Below, piece by piece: positions 22,754 through 31,927 of a stretch of 64,000 nt of DNA. The stretch lies in NCBI RefSeq assembly GCF_018613655.1, contig NZ_JAGGPW010000004.1:772627-836626 (forward strand), read 5' to 3'. The position numbers were made by a program, and so were the translations under genes. The notes beneath the pieces are model-generated. The model had not been told where the DNA came from. It ran no database searches and saw nothing but the letters and a program-made list of their open reading frames with translations. Every line of letters starts with the position of its first letter. Position 1 is the first letter of the stretch. The stretch comes from Planococcus sp. ISL-109 (GTDB lineage Bacteria; Bacillota; Bacilli; Bacillales_A; Planococcaceae).

Positions 22754-24928
22754 TCATTCTTCTTCTATTAAAGTGCCGCTGAACGGCGGTTTAATAGCAT
22801 TGGATTCATCTTCGCTACGAGCTGCCTTCAGCTCGAAATATTTATCAGCTGCAGCACGGGCAATTTCATTATTGGTTTTGGGCACTTCGCGTGGATTGGT
22901 TGTGACATATGGGATGACGACCGCATAGGCGATTTCCGGATTTTCATATGGCGCAAATCCGACGTGGGCGATATTGACATTCACTGTGCCGTGCAGTTCA
23001 TGGTCGCGTTCGTAGAAATACGCTTCCGCCGTTCCGGTCTTGCCGGCTGCAGTATAAGGCGTATCGCCGAATTGTGCGCGTGCCGAACCGGAACCCCCGA
23101 TGTAAACATTGCGCATCCCTTCTTGGACACGGTCAATCTCTTCCTGCGTGTTGTTGATGCGGTTCAAGATTTTCGGTTCGATGACTGTTTCGATAGGACC
23201 GAGCGTCGTGCCGTCCTGGGATGCTTTGCGGATCTCTTTGACCACATGCGGCTGCATGCGATAGCCGTCATTGGCGATTGTTGAAATATACTGCGCCAAT
23301 TGCATCGGTGTATACGTGTCAAACTGGCCGATTGCAAGGTCTAGAAGTTTCCCTCCCGGAGTTGTTCCCCCGAGATAGCCGGTGCCTTCGTTCGGCAAAT
23401 CAATGCCGGTCTCCGATCCTAAACCGAATTGTGCAAATGAGTTGCGCAGCACTTCAAAACTCCCCGGTTCGATGCGCAAGCCACGATTGTATTGATATTC
23501 CATGCCGGCTATCTTCAATGCGATTTTGAACATATAAACATTCGATGAGCGTTCGATTGCCATCAAATCACTCATTTGGATGCGATTGAACAATACCGTA
23601 TTGAAAATCGAATTTTTTTGCGCTGTACCGGCGAACTTCAACGGCTCGTCGATCAATACTTCCCCCATTTCTACTGCATCTTCCGCGTAGCCCGTCAATA
23701 GCGTCGCACCCTTGATGGTCGACCCCATTTCATGAGCAGCGGTAAATGTGCCGAAGGCGTAATCATTGACGACACGCTTGCCGTCTTCATCTTCTCCGAT
23801 GCGCTTGCCGACCATCGACAACACTTCACCGGTGCGCGGGTTCATCATTACCAAATAAGCGTCTTTGACGAGCGCTGAATTCGGGCCAGCTTTTAACGCG
23901 AGCAATTTGTCTTCGACAATTTTTTCGAGTTCATATTGAAGCTCGCTGTCGATCGTCAAGACCAAATCTTTTCCGGGCTCCCCGTCTTCCACCGGAATCG
24001 TTTCGATGACACGCCCCCGTCCGTCCGTAACATTTTTCACGATGGATTTTTGCCCTTGCAACACATCTTCATATTGCAATTCCAAAAAGCTCGTGCCGAC
24101 ACGGTCATTGCGCGAGTAGTCCCGGCTCAAATAATAATCGAGCCTGTTCGCCGGTATGCCTTGATCCGGTGTGGTCGTACTGCCGAGTATCGTCAAATCG
24201 GTCATCTTCACCCGTTTCCAGTCCGTAACTGTATTAACGCCTGTCAGTTTCGGATCGGTCAAGCGTTCGGATACTTGGGCAAACTCTTCCGGCGTGACCC
24301 CTTCACTTTTGATGATTTGCGGAGATAACGCATAGCCGGAAGTCATTTCGCGGTAAATCGCTAAGATTTCCAGCTGTTCACCTTCCAAGCTTTCCAATTC
24401 TTCTTCGGTGATTTTGTCACGGATCGATGCGTCCAATTTTTGCTGCTTTTCATTTTGGGGAATATCTTCAGCATCGATTGCCGCGCGTTCCTCAGCCGTC
24501 ACTTTTTCAGTTGCACTTTCTGTATTCAATTGTATGTAAAAATCTTGCTTATCGCGCACAGTCACTTTACCCGTATCTTTTTCAATCAGTTTTGCAAGTT
24601 CTGTAGCGACTTCGAGCATTTCGTCGCGCTTTGTCGTCTGCATAGCTGTATAGGTGATGCTGTTGACCGGCTCGTTATCTACTTGGAGACGCCCTGCAGC
24701 ATCAAAAATCCGCCCACGCGGAACACTCGTATTGACCGCCACTTCTTCAGTGCGTGCAATAGCGCGGGAATAGTCTTCCCCTTTGACGATCTGCAAATAT
24801 CCGAGACGCAGTATGAGCATTGAAAACAACAAAAAAATGACAAAAAACAGAATGTTCATCCGAAATGTCGTATTGGCTTGAAGCTTTGACTTGGCCAACG
24901 AGACACGCCGTTTTTGCGGGGTTTTCAT
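22754..24928 (-). CDS. pbpA: Class B penicillin-binding protein (transpeptidase, PBP2 type)
   Basis: A 724-residue protein with one N-terminal membrane anchor (residues about 23-48), a dimerisation/pedestal domain, and a transpeptidase domain with all three active-site motifs: STIK (Ser near residue 402), SSN near 460 and KTG near 629. It cross-links peptidoglycan outside the membrane and likely takes part in wall elongation, as the pbpA gene at the same place in B. subtilis does. The start at 24928 lies 10 bases after AAAGGAG; a GTG two codons upstream is possible. Acidic, Asp/Glu-rich linker regions are conspicuous. Confidence 0.92.
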   Translation of the reverse strand: MKTPQKRRVSLAKSKLQANTTFRMNILFFVIFLLFSMLILRLGYLQIVKGEDYSRAIARTEEVAVNTSVPRGRIFDAAGRLQVDNEPVNSITYTAMQTTKRDEMLEVATELAKLIEKDTGKVTVRDKQDFYIQLNTESATEKVTAEERAAIDAEDIPQNEKQQKLDASIRDKITEEELESLEGEQLEILAIYREMTSGYALSPQIIKSEGVTPEEFAQVSERLTDPKLTGVNTVTDWKRVKMTDLTILGSTTTPDQGIPANRLDYYLSRDYSRNDRVGTSFLELQYEDVLQGQKSIVKNVTDGRGRVIETIPVEDGEPGKDLVLTIDSELQYELEKIVEDKLLALKAGPNSALVKDAYLVMMNPRTGEVLSMVGKRIGEDEDGKRVVNDYAFGTFTAAHEMGSTIKGATLLTGYAEDAVEMGEVLIDEPLKFAGTAQKNSIFNTVLFNRIQMSDLMAIERSSNVYMFKIALKIAGMEYQYNRGLRIEPGSFEVLRNSFAQFGLGSETGIDLPNEGTGYLGGTTPGGKLLDLAIGQFDTYTPMQLAQYISTIANDGYRMQPHVVKEIRKASQDGTTLGPIETVIEPKILNRINNTQEEIDRVQEGMRNVYIGGSGSARAQFGDTPYTAAGKTGTAEAYFYERDHELHGTVNVNIAHVGFAPYENPEIAYAVVIPYVTTNPREVPKTNNEIARAAADKYFELKAARSEDESNAIKPPFSGTLIEEE

Positions 24929-24982
24929 GAGCACGTTGCTCCTTTCAAAGAAATATCCAATTGCTAGTATAGCACCGGACAT

Positions 24983-25021
24983 AAAAAAACACACACTTTT
25001 TCAGACGAAAAAGTGTGTGTT
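24983..25021 (-). terminator. Intrinsic terminator after sodA
   Basis: AACACACACTTTTT pairs with AAAAAGTGTGTGTT around CAGACG, followed on the minus strand by a run of U. Confidence 0.9.
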
Positions 25022-25041
25022 CGGGTTTCGATATTTAACAA

Positions 25042-25650
25042 TTATTTAGCGGCTTCGTAGCGCTTGGACACTTCGTCCCAGTTCACTACATTCCAGAATG
25101 CTGCCAAGTAATCCGGGCGGCGGTTCTGGTATTTCAAGTAATACGCATGCTCCCAAACGTCTACTCCAAGAATCGGCGTTTTGCCTTCAGATAGTGGAGA
25201 ATCCTGGTTTGGTGTTGACGTTACTTCAAGTTCGCCGTTAGAAACGACAAGCCAAGCCCAGCCAGAACCGAAGCGCGTTTTGCCGGCAGTTTCGAATTTC
25301 TCTTTGAACTCGTCAAAGCTTCCGAACTTGCTGTTGATAGCGTCTGCAACTGCACCTTGTGGGTTGCCGCCGCCGTTAGGTGACAACAATTGCCAGAATA
25401 ATGAGTGGTTTGCATGTCCTCCGCCGTTGTTGCGGACAGCTGTGCGGATGTTTTCAGGCACTGCGTTCAAGTCAGTGATCAACTCTTCGATTGATTTAGA
25501 AGCCAGATCATCATGACCTTCCAAAGCAGCGTTTACGTTTGTGATGTACGTGTTGTGGTGTTTTGTGTGGTGAATGTTCATCGTTTCTTTGTCGATGTGT
25601 GGTTCTAACGCATCGTATGCATAAGGTAGTTCCGGTAATTCGTATGCCAT
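25042..25650 (-). CDS. sodA: Manganese superoxide dismutase
   Basis: A 202-residue Fe/Mn-family enzyme that dismutates superoxide. Metal ligands appear as H-x-x-x in [12 protein letters not shown] (His 27 region), [15 protein letters not shown] and the [13 protein letters not shown] signature near residues 164-176. The [11 protein letters not shown] and Gly-rich context point to manganese. The start has an AGGAGG site. Single-gene unit with its own terminator. Confidence 0.96.
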   Translation of the reverse strand: MAYELPELPYAYDALEPHIDKETMNIHHTKHHNTYITNVNAALEGHDDLASKSIEELITDLNAVPENIRTAVRNNGGGHANHSLFWQLLSPNGGGNPQGAVADAINSKFGSFDEFKEKFETAGKTRFGSGWAWLVVSNGELEVTSTPNQDSPLSEGKTPILGVDVWEHAYYLKYQNRRPDYLAAFWNVVNWDEVSKRYEAAK

Positions 25651-25767
25651 GATTAAATTCCTCCTTGAGTCTATTGTTCTACTTTCTAAGCCTATCAAAA
25701 TTTTCAGACCGATACAAACATAAAGACCAGTGTCCCGCTCTTTTCAGACCTTAGTCGGAGATGACGG

Positions 25768-26250
25768 TTAAATCACCCAGAAGAACAAGCCGACCATCAC
25801 AGCCTGAATTATCCCTTTCGTCAATGCCGAAGTGATGAAACCGATGACCGACCCTACACCTGAACGGATGGAATTTTTGATTGAGGAGCGGTTGACCACC
25901 ATTTCAGCGATTATTGCACCAACAAACGGACCGATCAAAATGCCCGCGAATGGAATGATGAACGGACCGAAAATAAGCCCGATCGTACTTCCCCATAACC
26001 CCGCTTTGGAACCTCCGAATTTTTTCACACCGATCACATTCGCCAAAAAGTCAGCACCAAATAACAACAGCACGAATAAAATTTCAATGAGCCAGAACCA
26101 CCAAGGCAAATCGTTGAAGCTGAAAAACAAACCATAGATGATAAACCCGCCGAAAATAAACAGCGACGCTGGGATGACCGGGTAAACAAGTCCGATGAAC
26201 CCGATGGCAAAAAACAACAGAATGAAAATCCAGCCGACAATTTCTAGCAT
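25768..26250 (-). CDS. yqgC: DUF456 family membrane protein (YqgC)
   Basis: A 160-residue very hydrophobic protein with about four to five membrane segments and the family pattern GLVYPVIPASLFIFGGF and GLWGSTIGLIFGPFIIPFAGILIGPFVGA, rich in glycine. It occupies the yqgC position next to sodA. The function is unknown. Confidence 0.88.
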   Translation of the reverse strand: MLEIVGWIFILLFFAIGFIGLVYPVIPASLFIFGGFIIYGLFFSFNDLPWWFWLIEILFVLLLFGADFLANVIGVKKFGGSKAGLWGSTIGLIFGPFIIPFAGILIGPFVGAIIAEMVVNRSSIKNSIRSGVGSVIGFITSALTKGIIQAVMVGLFFWVI

Positions 26251-26274
26251 CCCTAGCCCTCCTTTTCCGAATTA

Positions 26275-26331
26275 AAAAACTCCCTTTTATCGTGCCTTAC
26301 ATTGCAGAAAATGTAAAGGATGAAAGGGAGT
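26275..26331 (-). terminator. Terminator after the Na/Pi transporter gene
   Basis: ACTCCCTTT pairs with AAAGGGAGT and inside it CCTTACATT with AATGTAAAGG. On the minus strand it is followed by a U run, 6 bases after the stop. Confidence 0.85.
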
Positions 26332-26336
26332 GTTGA

Positions 26337-27968
26337 TTATGCGCGGTTGCCGAGTATGGCTTCTGCGATATTAACAGAGTGGTCGCCGACCCGCTCCAAG
26401 TTGCTGACGATATCGACGAAGACGATGCCAGCTTGTGCGGAGCATGCGCCTTCGTTCAGGCGAAGAATATGTTTCTTGCGGAATTTGCGTTCCATCTTAT
26501 CGATCAAATCTTCTTGCTCTGCCACTTCACGCGCCAACTCATGGCTCGTCGTATCAAGCGCATCCAAGGATTTCGAAACGGTCGCAATGGTTAATGTGAA
26601 CATTTCATCCAAGTCTTCCATCGCTTCAGCAGTCAATTTCACTTTATTCGTTTCTTGGTAATCGATCAATTCGATGATGTTTTCGAAATGGTCACCGATG
26701 CGTTCAATATCGCGGACGGTTTCCATAAGCATCGTATGGCGGGTTGAATCTGCCGCTGAAATCGATTCAGCTGAAATGAGCACCAAATAATCGGTGATTT
26801 TGCTGTCCAGATTATTAATGGCATCTTCCAATTGATAGCCCATTTCGGCATTTTTTTTATTTTTTGTTTTCAAGTATTCATATGTTTCTTCGAGACCTTG
26901 GACAGAGTATTTACCCATGCGCAAGATTTCTTCTTTTGCTTGCCCAAGTGCAATCGATGGTGACTGCTCGATGAAATTCAAATCCAAATGCTTCGGTTTA
27001 AATTCGACTAGCACTTCATCACCCGGAATGATTTTTGTGACAAGGTAAGCCCATGCCCCAATCAATGGGAATTGAATGATTGTATTTGCGATGTTGAACG
27101 TTCCGTGTGCAAAGGCAATCTGCATTCTCGCTTCCAGGTCCAGTAGGGCGGAGATCCATTCAACATATGCGGTGAACGGTACGAGCAATATAATGAAGAT
27201 AATCGAGCCGATAAGGTTGAACAAGACGTGGACTGCCGCTGCACGGCGCGCCGCAATAGACGTACCAAGTGCCGCTAGTACAGCTGTGACGGTTGTTCCG
27301 ATATTGTCACCGAACAGAATCGGCAATGCCGCATCCAAAGTGACAAGCCCTTCCCCGTAGAGACCCTGCAAAATCGCGACTGTCCCACTAGAGCTTTGGA
27401 CGATAAAGGTAACAAGCGTTCCAACCGCAACACCGAGAATCGGGAATTCACTCAAATTAACGGTCATATCGATAAAGGCCGGTAAATCACGCAATGGTTT
27501 CATCGCACCGCTCATCGTTTCCATCCCGAAGAACAGGCCGCCAAAACCGAAGATGACTTGGCCGATATTTTGGACTTGGTTTTTCTTAAAGAAGAAAATC
27601 ATGAAAGCACCGATGGCCATGATCGGCAAGGCATAAGCCCCGACGTCCAGACCGATGATGAACGCAGTAACGGTCGTCCCAATATTCGCACCCATGATGA
27701 CGCCGATCGCTTGTCTAAGCGTCATAAACCCGGCACTTACCAGCCCGACGACGATTACCGTTGTCCCGGTACTCGATTGAATCAAGATTGTTACGATAAT
27801 CCCGACTAGGACACCCATAAACGGATTGGTCGTAAAACGGTCCAGAATGTCTCGCAGTTTATCGCCTGCAGCTTTTTGCAGCGCGTCCCCCATATACTTG
27901 ATTGAGAATAGGAAGACACCAAGTCCTCCTACGAAGGAGAACAATATTTCCTGCCAGTTCATTTCCAC
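26337..27968 (-). CDS. Na+/Pi cotransporter family protein with C-terminal PhoU-like domain
   Basis: A 543-residue protein. Its membrane half has the inverted QSSTGTTVIVVGLV (residue about 64) and QSSSGTVAILQG (about 192) repeats that define the NptA/YjbB sodium-phosphate family, each followed by a GANIGTT or GDNIGTT motif. The C-terminal 200 residues are helical and PhoU-like (DIERIGDHFENI and NLERVGDHSVNIAEAI). Related to YqeW of B. subtilis, which sits elsewhere there. It may export or import phosphate; direction is unknown. GTG at 27968 or ATG at 27962 is the start. Its closeness to pst-phoU supports a phosphate role. Confidence 0.9.
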   Translation of the reverse strand: MEMNWQEILFSFVGGLGVFLFSIKYMGDALQKAAGDKLRDILDRFTTNPFMGVLVGIIVTILIQSSTGTTVIVVGLVSAGFMTLRQAIGVIMGANIGTTVTAFIIGLDVGAYALPIMAIGAFMIFFFKKNQVQNIGQVIFGFGGLFFGMETMSGAMKPLRDLPAFIDMTVNLSEFPILGVAVGTLVTFIVQSSSGTVAILQGLYGEGLVTLDAALPILFGDNIGTTVTAVLAALGTSIAARRAAAVHVLFNLIGSIIFIILLVPFTAYVEWISALLDLEARMQIAFAHGTFNIANTIIQFPLIGAWAYLVTKIIPGDEVLVEFKPKHLDLNFIEQSPSIALGQAKEEILRMGKYSVQGLEETYEYLKTKNKKNAEMGYQLEDAINNLDSKITDYLVLISAESISAADSTRHTMLMETVRDIERIGDHFENIIELIDYQETNKVKLTAEAMEDLDEMFTLTIATVSKSLDALDTTSHELAREVAEQEDLIDKMERKFRKKHILRLNEGACSAQAGIVFVDIVSNLERVGDHSVNIAEAILGNRA

Positions 27969-28139
27969 GATTCACATTCAACTCCTAAATATAACGTAAT
28001 CACACCTCCCCTATTATGAAGAGTTTGCTAAGTAAATGTAAATACCTTTATCGAAAATTTACATTCCTGTAACAATAGGAAAGGATTTTCGCATTTTGGC
28101 GTGATACGATTACACTACAACCGGAAAGGAAGATTTGCT

Positions 28140-28649
28140 GTGACTTTATACCAATTATTGATCGCAAGCTTCATGGAGCCGAAAAAACGGGCTGCGGTCC
28201 GCATTATGCCGATCGGCCGTATTATGCGTTTTGTTTTTTTGTTCATTACATTATTGGCGTTGGCGTCATTTGTAGAGTTTACTCTCGGGATCGGTTCAAG
28301 TTCTTCTGAATTGGAAGGCTTGCTGCAATTCATCGAAGAAATCGAATGGCTCCTCTACCCGTTTGCGCTGGTGTTTCTGTTTGTTTCGACGACACTTTAC
28401 CATTTCATCAAAATCAGCGTTTTCGCTGCATTCGGCTTGTGGTTCTTAAAGCTGATGAATCGCCGCGGGGAATATCGCCATATGTGGCGCACGGCAGCGC
28501 TGGCGGTCACCGTTCCGACGCTTGCCGCTTATGTGCTGAGCTTTTGGAGCAGCAGCCTGTGGTTTTCGCTTGTGACGAGCTTGTGGACGCTTTACCTTTT
28601 ATATAGTGCAGCCCGTTTCTATCCGAAAGCAGCACCCGTAAAAAAATAA
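28140..28649 (+). CDS. DUF1189-like multi-pass membrane protein
   Basis: A 169-residue protein with about four membrane segments, conserved near yqgC/sodA in Bacillales (YqgB-like). The N-terminus TLYQLLIASFMEPKKRAAVRIMPIGR is typical of DUF1189 proteins. The GTG at 28140 has an AAAGGAA site 8 bases upstream. It is divergent from the Na/Pi transporter. Function is unknown. Confidence 0.75.
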   Translation: MTLYQLLIASFMEPKKRAAVRIMPIGRIMRFVFLFITLLALASFVEFTLGIGSSSSELEGLLQFIEEIEWLLYPFALVFLFVSTTLYHFIKISVFAAFGLWFLKLMNRRGEYRHMWRTAALAVTVPTLAAYVLSFWSSSLWFSLVTSLWTLYLLYSAARFYPKAAPVKK

Positions 28650-28833
28650 GCCCTAATGTTGCGGCGATGTAAAGAATCAGCCCCCTACAGCCGTCTTTCT
28701 TGTCTTTTCAAACCAGACACTGCTAAAATGGCTATAGGCAATTGAATTATAATGGCACGTAAGTTCCGTGCACAAGGAAGCTGAGTGAACAGTCCGGATT
28801 ATCGGAAACTCACAAAAAGGAGAGATTTTTAAC

Positions 28834-29961
28834 ATGAGTGAAATGACTCACCGTTCAAAAACACGCCCCGTCAAAGTCGGCGATATAACGATTGGCGGCA
28901 GCAATGAATTATTCATACAGAGCATGGCAACAACGAAAACACATGACGTCGAAGCGACTGTCGCGGAAATTCTCCGCCTCGAAGAAGCCGGATGCCAAGT
29001 CGTCCGCGTCGCATGTCCAGACGAGCGCGCAGCATACGCGATCGGCGACATCAAAAAACGCATCAACATCCCTTTGGTCGTCGATATCCATTTCGATTAC
29101 AAATTGGCGCTGATTGCCATCGAACAAGGCGCTGATAAAATCCGCATCAACCCAGGCAACATCGGGCGCCGCGAAAAAGTCGAAGCGGTCGTCAATGCCT
29201 GCAAAGCAAAAGGTATACCAATTCGCATCGGCGTCAATGCCGGCTCACTGGAACGCAAAATTTTGGAGAAATACGGTTACCCGACGGCAGACGGCATGGT
29301 CGAATCTGCTCTTCACCACATTAAAATCCTGGAAGACCTTGATTTCCATGACATCATCGTATCGCTGAAAGCATCTGATGTCAGCTTAGCTGTCGAAGCT
29401 TACGAAAAAGCATCGAAAGCATTCGATTACCCGCTTCACTTAGGCATCACAGAATCCGGCACTTTGTTCTCCGGAACCGTCAAGAGTGCAGCCGGTCTTG
29501 GCGCGTTGCTCGCTAAAGGCATCGGCAACACACTGCGCGTCTCCTTGAGCGCCGATCCGGTGGAAGAAGTTAAAGTGGCACGGGAAATGCTGAAAGTTTT
29601 CGCCTTGTCATCCAACGCCGCGACTCTCATTTCCTGCCCTACTTGCGGACGCATTGAAATCGACTTGATTACGATTGCTAATGAAGTGGAAGAATATATT
29701 TCCCATATTAAAGCTCCGCTGAAAGTCGCAGTACTAGGCTGTGCGGTAAACGGGCCGGGCGAAGCGCGCGAAGCGGATATCGGCATCGCCGGCGCTCGTG
29801 GTGAAGGACTGCTCTTTATGCACGGAAAAACCGTCCGCAAAGTGCCTGAAGAAACAATGGTCGATGAATTGAAAATGGAGATCGATAAATTGGCTGAAGA
29901 ATATTTCGCTAAACAAGCTGAAGAGAAAAAGCAAAAAGAATTGGAACAACAACAAGTATAA
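28834..29961 (+). CDS. ispG: 4-hydroxy-3-methylbut-2-en-1-yl diphosphate synthase (flavodoxin)
   Basis: A 375-residue iron-sulfur enzyme of the MEP isoprenoid pathway that converts MEcPP to HMBPP. Visible are [35 protein letters not shown] and the cluster cysteines in LISCPTCGR near residue 267 and [12 protein letters not shown] near residue 300. The C-terminus has an extra Lys/Glu/Gln-rich tail of about 20 residues. The ribosome site is AAGGAGAG. About 180 bases of leader upstream contain a hairpin (GAGT, TCCG with CGGA, ACTC) but no riboswitch I recognise. ispH, the next step, lies 6 kb further. Confidence 0.96.
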   Translation: MSEMTHRSKTRPVKVGDITIGGSNELFIQSMATTKTHDVEATVAEILRLEEAGCQVVRVACPDERAAYAIGDIKKRINIPLVVDIHFDYKLALIAIEQGADKIRINPGNIGRREKVEAVVNACKAKGIPIRIGVNAGSLERKILEKYGYPTADGMVESALHHIKILEDLDFHDIIVSLKASDVSLAVEAYEKASKAFDYPLHLGITESGTLFSGTVKSAAGLGALLAKGIGNTLRVSLSADPVEEVKVAREMLKVFALSSNAATLISCPTCGRIEIDLITIANEVEEYISHIKAPLKVAVLGCAVNGPGEAREADIGIAGARGEGLLFMHGKTVRKVPEETMVDELKMEIDKLAEEYFAKQAEEKKQKELEQQQV

Positions 29962-29973
29962 GGTTGTGATTGC

Positions 29974-30561
29974 ATGTACCGTTTTGGCATAGACATCGAT
30001 GGCACCGTCACTTGTCCGACATCGCTCATACCGCATATCAACGAAGCGTTCGGCAGTGAACTGACCATCGAAGATATCCGTGAATATGATTTGACGGCAG
30101 CTTTGCCGCAACTCGATAAAAAAGAGTTCTATTCCTGGTTCAAAAAGCACGAACCGAAAATTTACGCATCCTCCCCCATCTCGAAGGATGCCAAGCAGAT
30201 CCTCAATAACTGGAAAGACCGTTACGAATTGTACTTTATCTCAGCCCGCGGAGCTGATGTCCGAAACGTCACATTCGATTGGTTTGAAGAACACGCCATT
30301 TCTTACGACCATATCGAATTGATCGGCACACACAAAAAAATCAGCACCGCAAAAGCACATAATGTCGATTTGTTTTTCGAAGACAAACACGATAACGCTG
30401 TCGAGATTTCAGAAGAACTCGACATTCCGGTCATTTTATTCGACACCCCGTATAATCGCGAGCCGGTTCCGAATAAAGTCGTCCGCGTCTTTGATTGGCT
30501 CGAAGCCGATCAATGGGTGAAAAAAGAGTTCGGCATCCAACAGGAATTGCTGAAGCGGTAA
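29974..30561 (+). CDS. yqfW: HAD-family putative nucleotidase (YqfW type)
   Basis: A 195-residue protein with HAD motif I as GIDIDGTVTCP at residues 5-15, motif II in FISARGAD near residue 92 and motif III FFEDKHDNAVEI near residue 130. This pattern belongs to the 5'-nucleotidase/deoxyribonucleotidase (NT5C-like) branch. Substrate unknown. It starts 12 bases after ispG and is probably cotranscribed, followed by a terminator. Confidence 0.85.
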   Translation: MYRFGIDIDGTVTCPTSLIPHINEAFGSELTIEDIREYDLTAALPQLDKKEFYSWFKKHEPKIYASSPISKDAKQILNNWKDRYELYFISARGADVRNVTFDWFEEHAISYDHIELIGTHKKISTAKAHNVDLFFEDKHDNAVEISEELDIPVILFDTPYNREPVPNKVVRVFDWLEADQWVKKEFGIQQELLKR

Positions 30562-30569
30562 AAGGGGGG

Positions 30570-30597
30570 GCGCGAGCTAGGCTCGCGCTCTTTTTTC
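30570..30597 (+). terminator. Intrinsic terminator after yqfW
   Basis: GCGCGAGC pairs with GCTCGCGC around a 3-base TAG loop and is followed by a T run. Confidence 0.9.
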
Positions 30598-30605
30598 TTG
30601 CCCAA

Positions 30606-30667
30606 AATAAATCATCCAAAAAGGAACCGTCAGCATAAGCTGACGGTTCCTTTTTGGATGATTTATT
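30606..30667. terminator. Perfect 29-bp inverted repeat, bidirectional terminator overlapping the zur stop
   Basis: Positions 30606-30634 and 30639-30667 are exactly complementary around the loop ATAA. The core GGAACCGTCAGC/GCTGACGGTTCC is flanked by five A/T pairs, so each direction has a U tract, and a further 12 bp of AT-rich stem extend outward. The outer end contains two bases of the zur stop codon (30666-30668). Confidence 0.85.
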
Positions 30668-31076
30668 ATTTACATTCCGGGCATTTTCCATAGATTTCGA
30701 ATTTGTGGTTGTCGATTTCATAAGCCGGCAACGCTGCACCCAACAAATCCATCGGGCACAGCGGGACTTCTTTAATCTTTCCGCAATCCATGCAAATAAA
30801 ATGGTGGTGGTGATGATCGCTCTCGCAATGCATACGGAAATGCTTTTCACCCGACAATTCAGTCACCTCTAAAATATCGAGTGACACAAAGGTCGCGAGA
30901 TTCCGGTAAACGGTATCGTAACTCATGCTCGGGTAGTCTTTTTGCATAACGTCAAGAATATCCCGCGCTGTCAAATAGCGTTCATCCATCGAAAAAATTT
31001 CCAAAATCTGATTGCGTTTTGTCGTTTCTTTAAATCCTTGTTGTTTCAGGATACCCCATGCTTTATCTAAGTTCAT
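30666..31076 (-). CDS. zur: Zinc-uptake regulator Zur (Fur family)
   Basis: A 136-residue Fur-family repressor: winged helix at about residues 15-80 (TARDILDVMQKDYPSMSYDTVYRNL), metal site HCESDHHHHHFICMDCGK and the structural zinc cysteines CMDC and CPEC. Cotranscription with znuC-znuB and the upstream Zur box make zinc the likely metal; iron or peroxide sensing is the less likely alternative. The start overlaps the znuB stop as ATGA. Confidence 0.9.
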   Translation of the reverse strand: MNLDKAWGILKQQGFKETTKRNQILEIFSMDERYLTARDILDVMQKDYPSMSYDTVYRNLATFVSLDILEVTELSGEKHFRMHCESDHHHHHFICMDCGKIKEVPLCPMDLLGAALPAYEIDNHKFEIYGKCPECK

Positions 31077-31927
31077 GCGGATGCCCCCCTTCTCTTGGAT
31101 AACGAGATTTTCCGATAAGCAAGAACGATCATCAAAATACCAATAGACGTGACGACAATCGTGCCGCCTGGCGCCAAATCAAAATGGAATGCTGCCACAA
31201 GACCTGTAATGACCGAGATTTGGCCAAACAGGATCGACAGCCAAATGGTCTGTTTAAAACTTTTGGCGAGGCGCATCGCTGTCGCGACTGGAATGGTCAT
31301 CAGCGACGACACCAGCAAAATCCCGACGATGCGCATCGAGCCCGCGATGACAAGTGCGGTGACGATCATAAACAGGAAATGAATCCATTTTGCCGGCAAA
31401 CCGGATGCCCGTGCGTATTCATCGTCGAATGACAAGACGAACAATTCCTTAAAAAAGATGCGGATAAAGGCCAGCACGATGACAGCAATTCCCGCGACAA
31501 TATAGAGGTCCTGGCGGCTGACGGCTGACACCGTGCCGAACAAGTAGCCGAATAAATCACTCGAAAACCCTTCTGCCAAGGAAATAAAGATGGCACCAAA
31601 GCCGATTCCAGCAGACAAAATGATCGGAATCGCCAATTCCTCGTAATGCTTATAGACACTGCGCAAGCGTTCGATGAGCATCGACCCCATGACGGATGAA
31701 GCAATTCCGAGATACAGCGGATTCAATAAAGCGAGTGCCCCGACGCTTTGGCTTAAATAAAGGCTTCCGGCAATTCCAGCAAGCGTCACATGGCTCAGTG
31801 CGTCGGCGATCAGCGACAGGCGCCGGACGACAATGAAGACGCCGAGCAACGGTGCGATGACGCCGATGATCAAGCCTGATGCGAATGCGTTCTGAAGGAA
31901 TTCATAGGTCAAAATCGCTTCAAGCAT
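31073..31927 (-). CDS. znuB: Zinc ABC transporter permease
   Basis: A 284-residue ABC-3 family permease with about eight membrane segments. Family features include PLLGVFIVVRRLSLIADALSHVTLAG near the N-terminus and VGILLVSSLMTIPVATA. The start at 31927 has a GGAAGG site and overlaps the znuC end by 8 bases; an upstream ATG at 31999 lies inside znuC. It forms the zinc channel with ZnuC. The substrate-binding protein ZnuA is not encoded here. Confidence 0.92.
   Translation of the reverse strand: MLEAILTYEFLQNAFASGLIIGVIAPLLGVFIVVRRLSLIADALSHVTLAGIAGSLYLSQSVGALALLNPLYLGIASSVMGSMLIERLRSVYKHYEELAIPIILSAGIGFGAIFISLAEGFSSDLFGYLFGTVSAVSRQDLYIVAGIAVIVLAFIRIFFKELFVLSFDDEYARASGLPAKWIHFLFMIVTALVIAGSMRIVGILLVSSLMTIPVATAMRLAKSFKQTIWLSILFGQISVITGLVAAFHFDLAPGGTIVVTSIGILMIVLAYRKISLSKRRGASA

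Noticed and set aside
28020-28080. PhoP box for the Na/Pi transporter
   Set aside because: Only isolated TTTACA/GTAACA hexamers occur, not four spaced repeats; TTTACA with CATAAT 18 bp later reads better as an ordinary promoter.
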